From a virus: a stretch of DNA of 28,514 nucleotides. The position numbers were made by a program, and so were the translations under genes. The notes beneath the pieces are model-generated. The model ran no database searches. It had not been told where the DNA came from and saw only the letters and a program-made list of their open reading frames with translations. Below are positions 9,201 through 17,110 of this stretch, in pieces. The stretch is taken from positions 1 to 28,514 of the IMG/VR virus record IMGVR_UViG_3300042448_000354. The stretch is one strand, 5' to 3'. How positions within the stretch are numbered: the stretch's first letter is position 1; each line of letters starts with the position of its first letter.

Positions 9201-10064
9201 TTATATACACCCACCATCACATCTTGAAAATACGTTTAACGTTAATGTGTTTCCAATATCTCCACTTGTAACAATATATGTTGCTGAAAATAAAGTAGTA
9301 GAACCATTACCGCATGAAGCATCTGCTATAATACCAGATGTGTATGCGTTTGCTTTATCGTCAGGATTAGTACATCCATATGTAGTGACTTCAACATTAA
9401 TTGAATCACCCATAGAAACAGCATATATACCACTTGCATTTGTACTTCTACTTTCAACAACTGAACCATTTACATATAAATCCATATTACCAATAACACC
9501 TGAACCACTTTCATTAAAAGTCCAAGATAAGTTCGCAGTTGAAGCAGTGTTACAAACTACAGTGAGTCCATTGTAATTACATTGAGGTATAGTAGTTGTA
9601 CTAGTTGTAGTGCATGGATAGTTTGCATAACAACATCCTGAATAATTCACAGAAGATAAACGAACACCAACAACTGAACCTCTTAAAATTCCACAACCTG
9701 TTACAGGTCCACCTTCTCCTCCAGATGAACATGCAATAATTCCTATAGACCCACCGTAAGGAAGATAATAATAATATGTATTTCCAGAACAATCTTGATA
9801 TGATATAGTTTGACTAAATCCATCTGACATTTGATTATATACTTCAACACCTGATACACAAGGACATGGATAGTCTTGATATTTAGGAGCTCGTGTATCA
9901 GGATAAGTAGACCAAGGGCTAACTGTACCATCTATATAGTAGTTAGTACTAGCTTCTCCTTTGCTCATAATACTACCATCAAGAGGAGGAGTTGTCCCAG
10001 GCTTCTGTATATATCCCATTGTAGCAAGATCTGCTCCTGTTACTAAAAAATTACTAACTTTCAT
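9201..10064 (-). CDS. Two-module Cys-rich tail fibre/adhesin protein
   Basis: This 287-residue protein starts at the ATG that overlaps the stop of the collagen-like fibre by one base. Residues 1-153 form an N-terminal module rich in Gly, Tyr and Cys (pairs PCPC and CC). A Thr linker flanked by Cys follows at about 155-167 (CTTTSTTTIPQC). Residues 168-287 look like an Ig/fibronectin-type beta domain (LSWTFNESGSG, MDLYVNGSVV), ending CDGGCI. No catalytic residues are recognised. Genes on both sides encode fibres or adhesins, so it is most likely part of the host-recognition apparatus. The AAACCAA leader found before several genes lies at 10067-10073. Confidence 0.6.
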   Translation of the reverse strand: MKVSNFLVTGADLATMGYIQKPGTTPPLDGSIMSKGEASTNYYIDGTVSPWSTYPDTRAPKYQDYPCPCVSGVEVYNQMSDGFSQTISYQDCSGNTYYYYLPYGGSIGIIACSSGGEGGPVTGCGILRGSVVGVRLSSVNYSGCCYANYPCTTTSTTTIPQCNYNGLTVVCNTASTANLSWTFNESGSGVIGNMDLYVNGSVVESRSTNASGIYAVSMGDSINVEVTTYGCTNPDDKANAYTSGIIADASCGNGSTTLFSATYIVTSGDIGNTLTLNVFSRCDGGCI

Positions 10065-11926
10065 TATTGGTTTAATTTAGCTTCTAATTCTGCTATGCGT
10101 TTTTCTAATTGTGCTATTTTTAATGTATGTACATCTGAATAGTTAACTACTAGTTTATCTTCTCCTGATACAACATCTGGTAAAATTGCTTGTACCTGTT
10201 GTGCAGAATATCCATATCTAATTTGATTAGACTCTTCATCTGTACGAGTAAATTTAATCACTTGTATTCCTAATACATCAATATTAGGATTTGTTTCTAA
10301 TACATTTTTAAATCTGATATCTGATGTTTCATAGAATGAACCAGCATTTAATTGAGAACCACTAATTGTAACTCCTGTATTTGCTGTTGCACTGTTTGAT
10401 GTACCATTTGCTGTAAGAACAGCTCCTGATGTTGTAGGAGAAATGGAATTAAATCCTGCTCCATTAGCTCCACTAGTTCCAGAAGTTCCAGATGTACCTC
10501 CTGTACTAGCTCCTGAAGAACCAGAAGTACCAGAAGTACCCCCAGTGCTAGCTCCAGATGTACCTGAAGTTCCTCCAGTACTTTGACCTGAAGACCCTGA
10601 GGTACCAGATGTACCACCTGTACTTTGACCTGAAGATCCACTGGTTCCAGTTGTACCAGAAGTACCTGTTGTTCCACTTGTGCCAGTTGTTCCACTTGTG
10701 CCAGTAGTTCCACTTGTACCGCTTGTACCTGAAGTTCCAGACGTACCAGAAGTCCCTGACGTTCCACTCGTACCAGATGTACCAGTGGTTCCAGATGTGC
10801 CTGATGTGCCAGTGGTACCGCTAGAACCAGCTGTTCCAGATGTTCCTGAACTACCAGCAGCACCTACAGGAACTAACATAAATACTTCACCACTAGCAGG
10901 ATTTGTACCCTGAGCTGCAGTTTGAGTAACTATAAATCGTTCAAAACCCACTTCAAAAGGAGAAGTGGATACAATTTCTAATATTTTAAATCTAGAAGAA
11001 TCAACCGTACTAACTAGCTTAAGTGCTGAGAAAGGGTTCAGTGCATCTAGATATGCTGAGAAGTCAGCACTAGGATTATATGATAAATCACTGATAGCAA
11101 TTTGAGAAGCAGAGGCTAACCAACTTGCATCATTTAAAGTGAAATATGTAGCACCAGGATTAATGTCTGTGTTTGTACTAGGATTAAATCTCCATTGTGC
11201 AAGACCTCCTTCAAAGCCTGATGTACCAGATGTGCCAGTTGTTCCACTGGTTCCAGTTGTTCCTGAAGTACCAGTGGTACCAGAAGTACCAGTTGTTCCA
11301 CTTGTGCCAGTAGTTCCAGAAGTTCCAGTTGTACCACTAGTACCTGTTGTTCCTGAAGTTCCAGACGTACCAGTTGTTCCATGAGTACCATCTGTACCAC
11401 TTGTACCAGAAGTTCCATCTTCACCACTTGTTCCAGCAGTACCAGATGTACCTGTAAGACCACTTGTACCGTTTGCACCACTAGTTCCATTAATACCACT
11501 TGTTCCATCAGCACCTCTTCCACCAGATGTTCCACTGGTTCCTGAAGCACCGTTTGTACCACTTACACCAGAGGTACCAGAAGTACCGTTACCACCAGAA
11601 GTACCATTGGCACCAGATGTTCCAGATGTACCAGAAGCTCCTGGTGTACCGTTAATACCAGAAGTTCCTGATGTTCCACTTGTACCACGAGTGCCAGAAG
11701 AACCAGACGTACCTGAAGTACCTGTTCCTCCACCACCTGTACCAATGGCATCATCTAATTTTTCTATAGCAAGAGTTAAGCAGTTTCCGTTTTGAACTCC
11801 TGAGTTTGGTAAATTAGGACCAACGTATATTACATTATTTGAATTGCTAATGCACTCAGCACATCCACAGTTTTCACTAGGATGATAATAAGCGTCATAG
11901 CAAGGTGTACCAGGTAAACAAGACAT
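10064..11926 (-). CDS. Collagen-like fibre with C-terminal S74 intramolecular chaperone
   Basis: The 620-residue protein has five parts. Residues 1-62 are a Cys-rich N-terminus that resembles the start of the 367-residue collar protein (VGPNLP-x-GD/NCL pattern). Residues 67-237 are a Gly-X-Y collagen-like repeat dominated by GTSGTS/GTSGTT and almost lacking proline. Residues 238-356 form a globular beta insert. Residues 357-488 are a second Gly-X-Y block with a 14-residue higher-order repeat (GGTSGTSGSSGQST). The C-terminus from about 533 matches the S74 peptidase/chaperone family: SDIRFKN, YGYSAQQVQAILPDVV, VNYSDVHTLKIAQLEKRI. S74 domains trimerise the fibre and cut themselves off at the Ser-Asp bond, here S535-D536. 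It should form a long trimeric fibre for receptor contact. Confidence 0.85.
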   Translation of the reverse strand: MSCLPGTPCYDAYYHPSENCGCAECISNSNNVIYVGPNLPNSGVQNGNCLTLAIEKLDDAIGTGGGGTGTSGTSGSSGTRGTSGTSGTSGINGTPGASGTSGTSGANGTSGGNGTSGTSGVSGTNGASGTSGTSGGRGADGTSGINGTSGANGTSGLTGTSGTAGTSGEDGTSGTSGTDGTHGTTGTSGTSGTTGTSGTTGTSGTTGTSGTTGTSGTTGTSGTTGTSGTTGTSGTSGFEGGLAQWRFNPSTNTDINPGATYFTLNDASWLASASQIAISDLSYNPSADFSAYLDALNPFSALKLVSTVDSSRFKILEIVSTSPFEVGFERFIVTQTAAQGTNPASGEVFMLVPVGAAGSSGTSGTAGSSGTTGTSGTSGTTGTSGTSGTSGTSGTSGTSGTSGTSGTTGTSGTTGTSGTTGTSGTTGTSGSSGQSTGGTSGTSGSSGQSTGGTSGTSGASTGGTSGTSGSSGASTGGTSGTSGTSGANGAGFNSISPTTSGAVLTANGTSNSATANTGVTISGSQLNAGSFYETSDIRFKNVLETNPNIDVLGIQVIKFTRTDEESNQIRYGYSAQQVQAILPDVVSGEDKLVVNYSDVHTLKIAQLEKRIAELEAKLNQ

Positions 11927-11945
11927 TTATAGTTGATTTAGAATA

Positions 11946-13049
11946 TTAAGGAATATACATGATGTAATAAGAAGCAATTACAGGTTGAATGTTTGGATGA
12001 CCTTGATTACTACCAGTGTTTGTGTTGCTTACATTTACAGTTGTTGCTACAGTGATACCTGTTGTAGAAGTTGTAGTTTGAACATTCTTTGGTGTTCTAT
12101 TTACAATACCAATACTACCTGAACTATCCCAACCTTCTGGTGTATTACCAACATAATGACTATGCCCAGGATCTGTTACAGTGGATGAAGCACTTGCTGT
12201 TGCAGTGTGTGTGTGACTAGGAAGTTGATTAACATTTATAGCCACTGTGTTTGCACCAGCAATATCTTCAAGATCATAATTTGGATTACCAGCATAAACA
12301 GGATCTACAGCAGCGGTTAATGGTCCACCAGGAACATTAAGAATAGCTCCTACACCAACTCTACCTCTTTTATCAGGAGTGCCGTTAGAACCATTACATA
12401 AATAGATTTTATCCCATCCTAATGTTCCTATACCAGCACCTGTACCATCAAAGTTTGTAAGAGGACCATAGTATTCAACTACTGTAAAAGGAACCATCTT
12501 TAAATAGTTCTGAGTTACATTACCTGATTGACCAGCTATGTAAGCAGCTATTAATGCATCTAGGTCAGACAGCTTTACATAGTTTGTGCTTACATCTAAA
12601 TCTAATGCTGCTAAATCTGCCACTACAACACAAAGTCTTGTAATAACAGCTTGTAAGATAGCATGTGTGTCAGAAGAGGCTGTTACACCTGTAAGACAAT
12701 CTATTGTATAATCTGCATTTAATACAGCAATATCAGCAGCAACTGCAGTCACCTGAGCTTGTAAACTACAAACAGATTTAACTAACGCTGTGAATAATTG
12801 AGTAGAATTAGGAGAAGTGATTCCTATTAAGAATCCATTTATAAGAGCACATTTATCACCAGAAGCAATAGTTATAACATCACCTGTACCAGTTAATAAC
12901 GGAACAAGTTTAGTTGTAATCATTTCTTCTACATGAAGCAATGTATCTCCTGTAGTAATATTTAGAGCAGGGATAGTTGGACCTGTATATCTAACACATT
13001 GATCAGATACAGTCTCAACACATCCATTAAAACAACTTGTACAAGACAT
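11946..13049 (-). CDS. Phage tail-collar domain fibre/baseplate protein
   Basis: The 367-residue protein carries a tail-collar domain. W212 begins WDKIYLCNGSNGTPDKRGR (212-230), followed by VGVG, then LPSHTHTA (277-284) and DPGHSHYVGN (293-302), whose HxH pairs are typical metal ligands. It ends with the family's hydrophobic tail (NIQPVIASYYIMYIP). Residues 1-40 are Cys-rich and end CVRYTGPTIPALNITTGD, resembling the start of the collagen-like fibre downstream, so both may dock to the same virion site. Residues 85-175 look helical or coiled. The gap to the fibre gene is 19 bases. A collar or short-fibre role on the tail or head is well supported; its exact place in a crAss-like virion is not. 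Confidence 0.8.
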   Translation of the reverse strand: MSCTSCFNGCVETVSDQCVRYTGPTIPALNITTGDTLLHVEEMITTKLVPLLTGTGDVITIASGDKCALINGFLIGITSPNSTQLFTALVKSVCSLQAQVTAVAADIAVLNADYTIDCLTGVTASSDTHAILQAVITRLCVVVADLAALDLDVSTNYVKLSDLDALIAAYIAGQSGNVTQNYLKMVPFTVVEYYGPLTNFDGTGAGIGTLGWDKIYLCNGSNGTPDKRGRVGVGAILNVPGGPLTAAVDPVYAGNPNYDLEDIAGANTVAINVNQLPSHTHTATASASSTVTDPGHSHYVGNTPEGWDSSGSIGIVNRTPKNVQTTTSTTGITVATTVNVSNTNTGSNQGHPNIQPVIASYYIMYIP

Positions 13050-13057
13050 TTTATAAT

Positions 13058-13324
13058 TTATTTATTTATTAACAATATTACTCTACTTGCAATCATCTCC
13101 ACTGTAAAAGGTGCACAGTATTCTGGATTACAAAGTTTGTAAGTTAATATTTGTTTATAGTGTAGTAAGTCACCAATTACCTGTCCTGGAATAAAATAAT
13201 TCAAGGAGTATACAATATTATTATACTGATCATTAGCTAACGCAGTTAGTCTAAGATCAATATCAGTTAATAGTGCAGGTATGCTAGCACACTCAATACA
13301 GTCCGTTAATCTTGGTGATAACAT
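13058..13324 (-). CDS. Small hypothetical protein of the fibre block
   Basis: This 88-residue protein (start MLSPRLTDCIECASIP) shows no family I recognise. Cys pairs occur near both ends (CIEC; CNPEYC). The middle is helical with several Tyr, and the last residues are hydrophobic (VILLINK) but too short to be a membrane anchor. Its start lies inside the 47-residue Cys-rich gene upstream, with 32 bases shared in another frame, and it ends 8 bases before the collar gene. An ATG a little further in could be the true start, but none obvious is present. Because it lies between virion genes, an accessory structural or assembly role is a guess. Confidence 0.5.
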   Translation of the reverse strand: MLSPRLTDCIECASIPALLTDIDLRLTALANDQYNNIVYSLNYFIPGQVIGDLLHYKQILTYKLCNPEYCAPFTVEMIASRVILLINK

Positions 13325-13436
13325 TTCTTATTCTTTGATTAATTTGTTTCAGCTTGTTATTACATGCTGAACACAAGCCATTAATTAATTGACATCCGCA
13401 GCCTACTTTAAGGCCACAATCTCTACAGTTTGCCAT
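13293..13436 (-). CDS. 47-residue Cys-rich zinc-ribbon-like protein
   Basis: A short frame starts at the ATG ending at 13436, one base after the stop of the 186-residue gene, and ends with TGA at 13293. The protein has six cysteines in a ribbon-like pattern: CRDC (C4, C7), CGC (C13, C15), and LCSAC (C22, C25), then a basic helical tail (KLKQINQRIR). It overlaps the next gene by 32 bases in another frame. The tight spacing and dense Cys pairs argue that it is real despite its size. Small zinc ribbons of this sort occur in phage structural blocks. Zinc binding is inferred, and the function is unknown. Confidence 0.6.
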   Translation of the reverse strand: MANCRDCGLKVGCGCQLINGLCSACNNKLKQINQRIRNVITKINGLY

Positions 13437-13437
13437 A

Positions 13438-13998
13438 TCAATAGAAGTTATTTATATAGTTGTTTCCAGAACAACCACAGTTGTTCCTAATAAAATTATC
13501 TAATTGTCTATCTGCCTGTAAATATAATCTGTTAGCTGTATCTATTGCACAGTTATTAGCAGCAGCAATAGAGCCTTGAATCATATAATATATACTATTT
13601 AGATTCACTTTTGCTTGTGTTCTAATTGCACTATCACATTCCATCATATCAAGCTTCATGAAAGCATTATCAAATTTTTCTTGAATTCTTTCAGTACGCA
13701 TTATGTTCTTTTCTACAAAGTTTAAATATGCAGGAGCAACAGAATATTTCATAAAGTATACACCATCTGGAAGAGGTTGCATACCTCCTGCAAGAGTATT
13801 AAGTCCTAATATAATAGAATTATAAACATTAAAATCTTGAGGTATAAAAGGAATAGACACAGGAACAGTATATCCAGGAATAGTAATCTCCATAGTTGGA
13901 GCAACAACATTAGGAGGCTGTGTATCATAAACTGATATATCAGCAACACCTAGTGTTTTTGTATTGAAAGTATTTATTACTAAAAAATCTAGAGTCAT
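13438..13998 (-). CDS. Hypothetical virion protein preceding the fibre genes
   Basis: This 186-residue protein has two visible halves. Residues 1-92 are beta-type and Pro-rich (PGYTVPVSIPFIPQ). Residues 93-172 are helical, with heptad-like spacing and scattered Cys (C121, C150). The C-terminus is NNCGCSGNNYINNFY. No known motif is seen. It is first after the intrinsic terminator at 14014-14053 and one base ahead of the Cys-rich mini-gene, so it opens the fibre block. The ATG at 13998 is preceded by AT-rich sequence containing the terminator T-run, so expression probably relies on read-through or on a promoter I cannot identify. A head-fibre base or adaptor role is possible. Confidence 0.55.
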   Translation of the reverse strand: MTLDFLVINTFNTKTLGVADISVYDTQPPNVVAPTMEITIPGYTVPVSIPFIPQDFNVYNSIILGLNTLAGGMQPLPDGVYFMKYSVAPAYLNFVEKNIMRTERIQEKFDNAFMKLDMMECDSAIRTQAKVNLNSIYYMIQGSIAAANNCAIDTANRLYLQADRQLDNFIRNNCGCSGNNYINNFY

Positions 13999-14013
13999 GT
14001 CTTTAAAATAAAA

Positions 14014-14053
14014 ATGCCAGAGGACTTGAGATTATCCTCTCACCCTCTGGCAT
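14014..14053 (-). terminator. Intrinsic terminator between capsid and fibre blocks
   Basis: ATGCCAGAGG (14014-14023) and CCTCTGGCAT (14044-14053) form a perfect 10-bp stem with a 20-base loop. In the minus direction it is followed by TTTTATTTT. It lies in the 81-base gap between the Thr-tailed virion protein and the 186-residue gene, so it should lower fibre gene expression relative to capsid genes. Confidence 0.85.
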
Positions 14054-14079
14054 AGGTTAATATGATTCTACTTTTATTC

Positions 14080-15219
14080 TTAAGGAATCAAAGTAGTTGT
14101 TGTTGAAGTACTAGGCCAAATAGTAGTTGTAGTACTAGTTGTAGAAGTGATATCACCACTTTCATCAGATACAACACCCAAAGCAGCCTCTAATACATCT
14201 AAGATGTCTTGAGTTAACGCTTGTGGAGCAGCAATGATTACTTGAGAATCTTCAATGATATAATCACCCCACTTGTAAGCAGATTTGTCATACTCATTAA
14301 ACTTGATATACAAAGTATCGTAAGTAGTACCATCAGTTACCCAAGACTCAAAGTTCTCGTTGTAACCAACCATTCTGTACAAATGCTTCAAATAACCAGC
14401 TTGGTAGCTATAGAAGTTTTTCTCTAATTGTTGAATCTCTCCAGAAGTACCAGAAACATAAGAACTACGTTGAGTAATTACAGCTTGAGCTACTTGGTTA
14501 CAAGGATCATCAACAATGAAGTCAGCAGTTGTAGCTGGACCAGAGAAGATGAATGTACGGAAATACATACGGTCATACTCCCAAGGGAATGCAGCCACAT
14601 CACATGGTTGTCCATAGATAGTCAAAGGCTTACCGCTAATAACTAACTTAGCACTTGCATTATTACCAACTCTTTGGAATTGATAGAAAGTGTCAAAGCT
14701 AATGTTGTCAGGGTTGTTACCTGGAGCTTTTTGACGTAACTTGATGATTAATTCATCAATTAAAGCAGGTACATCAACATCTGTACAAGGATCACCACCA
14801 CATTCTAAACATGGAGCGTTTACAGTTACACTACGAGTGAAACCGTTGAAATACAATGTGTCAATGTAACTAGAGAAAGCACGTAATGTTAAAGTTACAA
14901 CTTCACCTGGTTTTACAGTGAAATCACCAACTTCTGTTACTTGGTTAGCAGCAACTGGATTACCTGTAACTTTGTACCATTCAGATACATTGTCTGCAGA
15001 AATCTTGTCAGAACGCTTAGAACCTTGTAAATACGTGTTTACTCTACCTTGAGCTAAATAGAAATAAGGAGCAGCTGCAATGTTACCTACAGTTGCAACA
15101 GCATAGTTATTGGTATAAATACCAAACTGACCAGCTGTTAAGTCTTGTGTTGATCCAGAGCTAGGTAATGAATTTCCTACTGGTACAACAAAGAGGGTGG
15201 TTAATGAAAAATCCGCCAT
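14080..15219 (-). CDS. Abundant virion protein (capsid auxiliary/decoration candidate) with Thr-rich C-terminal tail
   Basis: The 379-residue protein begins MADFSLTTLFVVPVGN, continues with SGSTQDLTAGQFGIY, and has a compact mixed alpha/beta body with a Cys cluster CLECGGDPC at about 136-144. Like the capsid gene it uses CGT for Arg repeatedly, where the fibre genes mostly use AGA, suggesting high expression. It is the last gene before a strong terminator. I infer an abundant shell or decoration protein, or possibly a major tail protein; no motif settles it. The last 22 residues are two Thr-rich blocks (TSTTSTTTTIWP, then STSTTTTLIP) matching linkers in the downstream adhesins. The tail stops right after the linker as if a following domain had been lost or never added. 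Confidence 0.55.
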   Translation of the reverse strand: MADFSLTTLFVVPVGNSLPSSGSTQDLTAGQFGIYTNNYAVATVGNIAAAPYFYLAQGRVNTYLQGSKRSDKISADNVSEWYKVTGNPVAANQVTEVGDFTVKPGEVVTLTLRAFSSYIDTLYFNGFTRSVTVNAPCLECGGDPCTDVDVPALIDELIIKLRQKAPGNNPDNISFDTFYQFQRVGNNASAKLVISGKPLTIYGQPCDVAAFPWEYDRMYFRTFIFSGPATTADFIVDDPCNQVAQAVITQRSSYVSGTSGEIQQLEKNFYSYQAGYLKHLYRMVGYNENFESWVTDGTTYDTLYIKFNEYDKSAYKWGDYIIEDSQVIIAAPQALTQDILDVLEAALGVVSDESGDITSTTSTTTTIWPSTSTTTTLIP

Positions 15220-15245
15220 TTTGTTTTATTTTAAATTATGAAAAA

Positions 15246-15977
15246 TTACTCGTTTGTTTGAATCCTCATCTGAGCTGATTGAACTGCAGACATGTTTTCT
15301 GTGTACATTGCTAAATTTTGAACTGTTAAATCTACTAATTCATCTTCTAAGTATAATTCAAGTTCGCAATTTTGGTTAATTGATGGTTGTCCATCAAAGT
15401 CAGTATACCCTACTGAATCAATATACACTGGGTATCTCATATAAGATATGTACATCTTACTTGGTGTAAATGTACCATCTGTAAATATACTTATCTCATC
15501 AGAAGATATAAAGTTGAATGTCTCTTGATATTCAAAAGAAGGTCTATAATGAGTATTGTTTAAAAGCACAGATAAATCACCATGCTTTGCCAAATCCTTA
15601 TTAATCCATATCTTTCTATCAGTACATCTTCCTTTATTAGCCAAAACATATGAGTCTACATAGAACATATATTTAGGAACTAATAAATCTAAATCAGCAG
15701 ACCATTGATTTAACTCTGTGTTTTTTAAAGTTAGAGATAGTTCACCATCAATATAGTTCACTACCAATCTTTGTAGGTCTTCGTAACGCTTTTTAAAAGA
15801 GTCAAAGCCCATACCTGAAACTGTACTAAACCCATCAACCTTTTGCTTTATAAGCTTTATCTGAGCTTCATTTAAAGCTAAAATTTTGTCTTCTAGGTTA
15901 ATTTGTTGATGCTCGTTAGTTGATAGTTTATTTAGTTTCTGGTCTATCTTATATAATAAACTATCTACAGGGATCAT
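15246..15977 (-). CDS. Ring/connector (tail-tube adaptor) protein candidate
   Basis: This 243-residue protein starts at an ATG overlapping the previous stop by four bases (ATGA). Residues 1-90 are helical (KIDQKLNKLS to EDLQRLVVNYIDG). The middle is beta-rich (DLLVPKYMFYVDSY; SDEISIFTDGTF; MYISYMRYPVYID). The C-terminus is again helical and acidic (ELELYLEDELVDLTVQNLAMYTENMSAVQSAQ cut short here for length: key part LEDELVDLTVQNLA). This helix-beta-helix plan and the place just after the capsid gene fit the head-tail adaptor/ring proteins of podophages and crAss-like phages. It is an inference from architecture and order. No enzyme motif is seen. Confidence 0.55.
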   Translation of the reverse strand: MIPVDSLLYKIDQKLNKLSTNEHQQINLEDKILALNEAQIKLIKQKVDGFSTVSGMGFDSFKKRYEDLQRLVVNYIDGELSLTLKNTELNQWSADLDLLVPKYMFYVDSYVLANKGRCTDRKIWINKDLAKHGDLSVLLNNTHYRPSFEYQETFNFISSDEISIFTDGTFTPSKMYISYMRYPVYIDSVGYTDFDGQPSINQNCELELYLEDELVDLTVQNLAMYTENMSAVQSAQMRIQTNE

Positions 15978-16942
15978 ACAGAGGCTAGTTTTTTAAGTTT
16001 CAATTTTTGTTCCAAAGTGATCAATGCATCTTGATTATCTTCATCTGCTAAGAATCTGATTAAATCATCTTCATCTTTTGCAATAGCATGTTCACCTTCA
16101 TATACTTTGTCATTTGCTTTTATTCTATAAATAGAATGTGCAACTGCTTGTTTTACTAAATCTTTAATATGGAGTAAGTTTTCACTCATGTCTGCAAATC
16201 TGTTAAACACTTCTACAGGATTTAAACCAGCGTGTTTACCATTTTTGAATTCAGTTTGTTTTAATAGGTTGTCTACTTGGTTATATACAGACTCTTCTTT
16301 AGAATCTTCACTAACTGGTAAACCTAATAATCTTGCTACCTTACGTTTCTTTTCAGGAGTCATTGCATCAAACTTAACAATAGCCTTGTTGATCAATTGT
16401 TTCTTCTTGAAAATCACTTGGTTTTCAATCTCATCATCAGCAACATAAAATTGTATATCTGCTGAATATTCACCACGCTCCCATGCTTGATAGCTAGAAG
16501 CAATTGTTGGATGAACTCTTAACCATGCAAAAGCTAACTCTTGAGATGGATTACTAAAATCAAAGAAGTTATCACCATCCATTAACTTAACAGCTTGTAC
16601 ATGTAGTACATCATCTGTAGATGTAGACAATCCATAGTTCCAAAATTTAGAACGAGGACCTAAGTCAATATCACCCATAGCAGCTTCAAGTTTAGCTTTC
16701 AATGCTGTAACTCTTTCAACTTCTAACTCTCTTTCAAGATTATCACTAATGCGTCTAATGTAAGCAGCATTTGGATCAAGACCTGTTCTGTACTGTCCAT
16801 CAAGTTCTTTATAAGGATACTTGAAAACACCTGTACCAGGAATTCTTGTTAAGCCTTTCTGTGCAAGACCAGCCTGCATCGTTTGTAACTGAGAATTGTT
16901 ATACTCTTTTTTTAACGTAGAGATTTTTCCTATCTTACCCAT
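15974..16942 (-). CDS. Conserved virion protein following the capsid gene (function unknown)
   Basis: The 322-residue protein (start MGKIGKISTLKKEYNN) is largely helical and charged. Notable stretches are a basic N-terminus, RISDNLERELEVERVTALKAK (about 64-84), and a Lys-rich end KLKLKKLASV. No catalytic motif or membrane segment is visible. The start is fixed by the ACTACATATG leader, shared with the scaffold-like gene and the 99-residue gene, and by the AAACCAA motif at 16959-16965. It is separated from the capsid gene by 168 bases holding two stable RNA structures and is coupled (ATGA) to the ring candidate downstream. Its constant place after the capsid gene suggests an internal head or connector role. 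Confidence 0.5.
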   Translation of the reverse strand: MGKIGKISTLKKEYNNSQLQTMQAGLAQKGLTRIPGTGVFKYPYKELDGQYRTGLDPNAAYIRRISDNLERELEVERVTALKAKLEAAMGDIDLGPRSKFWNYGLSTSTDDVLHVQAVKLMDGDNFFDFSNPSQELAFAWLRVHPTIASSYQAWERGEYSADIQFYVADDEIENQVIFKKKQLINKAIVKFDAMTPEKKRKVARLLGLPVSEDSKEESVYNQVDNLLKQTEFKNGKHAGLNPVEVFNRFADMSENLLHIKDLVKQAVAHSIYRIKANDKVYEGEHAIAKDEDDLIRFLADEDNQDALITLEQKLKLKKLASV

Positions 16943-16970
16943 ATGTAGTTGTTTTTTATTGGTTTATTTG

Positions 16971-17028
16971 CAGATGGTTCCCATTGAAGGGAATGCGGTG
17001 GGGCATGGAGCCCAAACCCATCCATCTG
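16971..17028 (-). ncRNA. Three-way-junction-like RNA structure after the capsid gene
   Basis: An outer 7-bp stem, CAGATGG (16971-16977) with CCATCTG (17022-17028), encloses two smaller hairpins: TTCCC (16978-16982) with GGGAA (16989-16993), and GGGC (17001-17004) with GCCC (17010-17013). The pairing is perfect in all three stems and the GC content is far above the surroundings. It lies between the capsid gene and the next gene on the transcribed strand. I do not recognise a named RNA family in it. It may be an mRNA processing or stability element, a translational control leader, or a separate small RNA. Confidence 0.5.
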
Positions 17029-17033
17029 TGTAA

Positions 17034-17071
17034 GAAGATTCCCCCTCGTTGAGGGAGGGGGGAACATCTTC
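17034..17071 (-). other. Stable hairpin downstream of the capsid gene
   Basis: GAAGAT (17034-17039) pairs with ATCTTC (17066-17071), and the C-rich run 17041-17045 pairs with the G-run 17056-17062, giving a long GC-rich hairpin with a one- or two-base bulge. No T-run follows on either strand, so it is not a classical terminator. It may protect the 3' end of the capsid message or mark a processing site. TCTGTGTA occurs on both sides (17025-17032 and 17072-17079). Confidence 0.6.
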
Positions 17072-17110
17072 TCTGTGTAGTTTTAAGGATTTTAACCCTT
17101 AACTCTTTTA

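Noticed and set aside
9163-9576. Plus-strand 137-residue frame
   Set aside because: Antisense to the well-supported 287-residue fibre gene; no promoter or leader.
10680-11795. Plus-strand frames rich in Pro-Val (VPDVPVVP pattern)
   Set aside because: They are the antisense reading of the Gly-Thr-Ser repeat and have no start context or operon fit.
10064-11926. Dense short repeats that could suggest a CRISPR array or tandem DNA element
   Set aside because: Unit length follows Gly-X-Y codons in one open frame, with synonymous variation and no constant repeat/unique spacer pattern. It is a collagen-like coding repeat.
7425-13049. Diversity-generating retroelement for the adhesin block
   Set aside because: No reverse transcriptase and no template/variable repeat pair found in the window; the similar DNA is limited to Thr-codon linkers.
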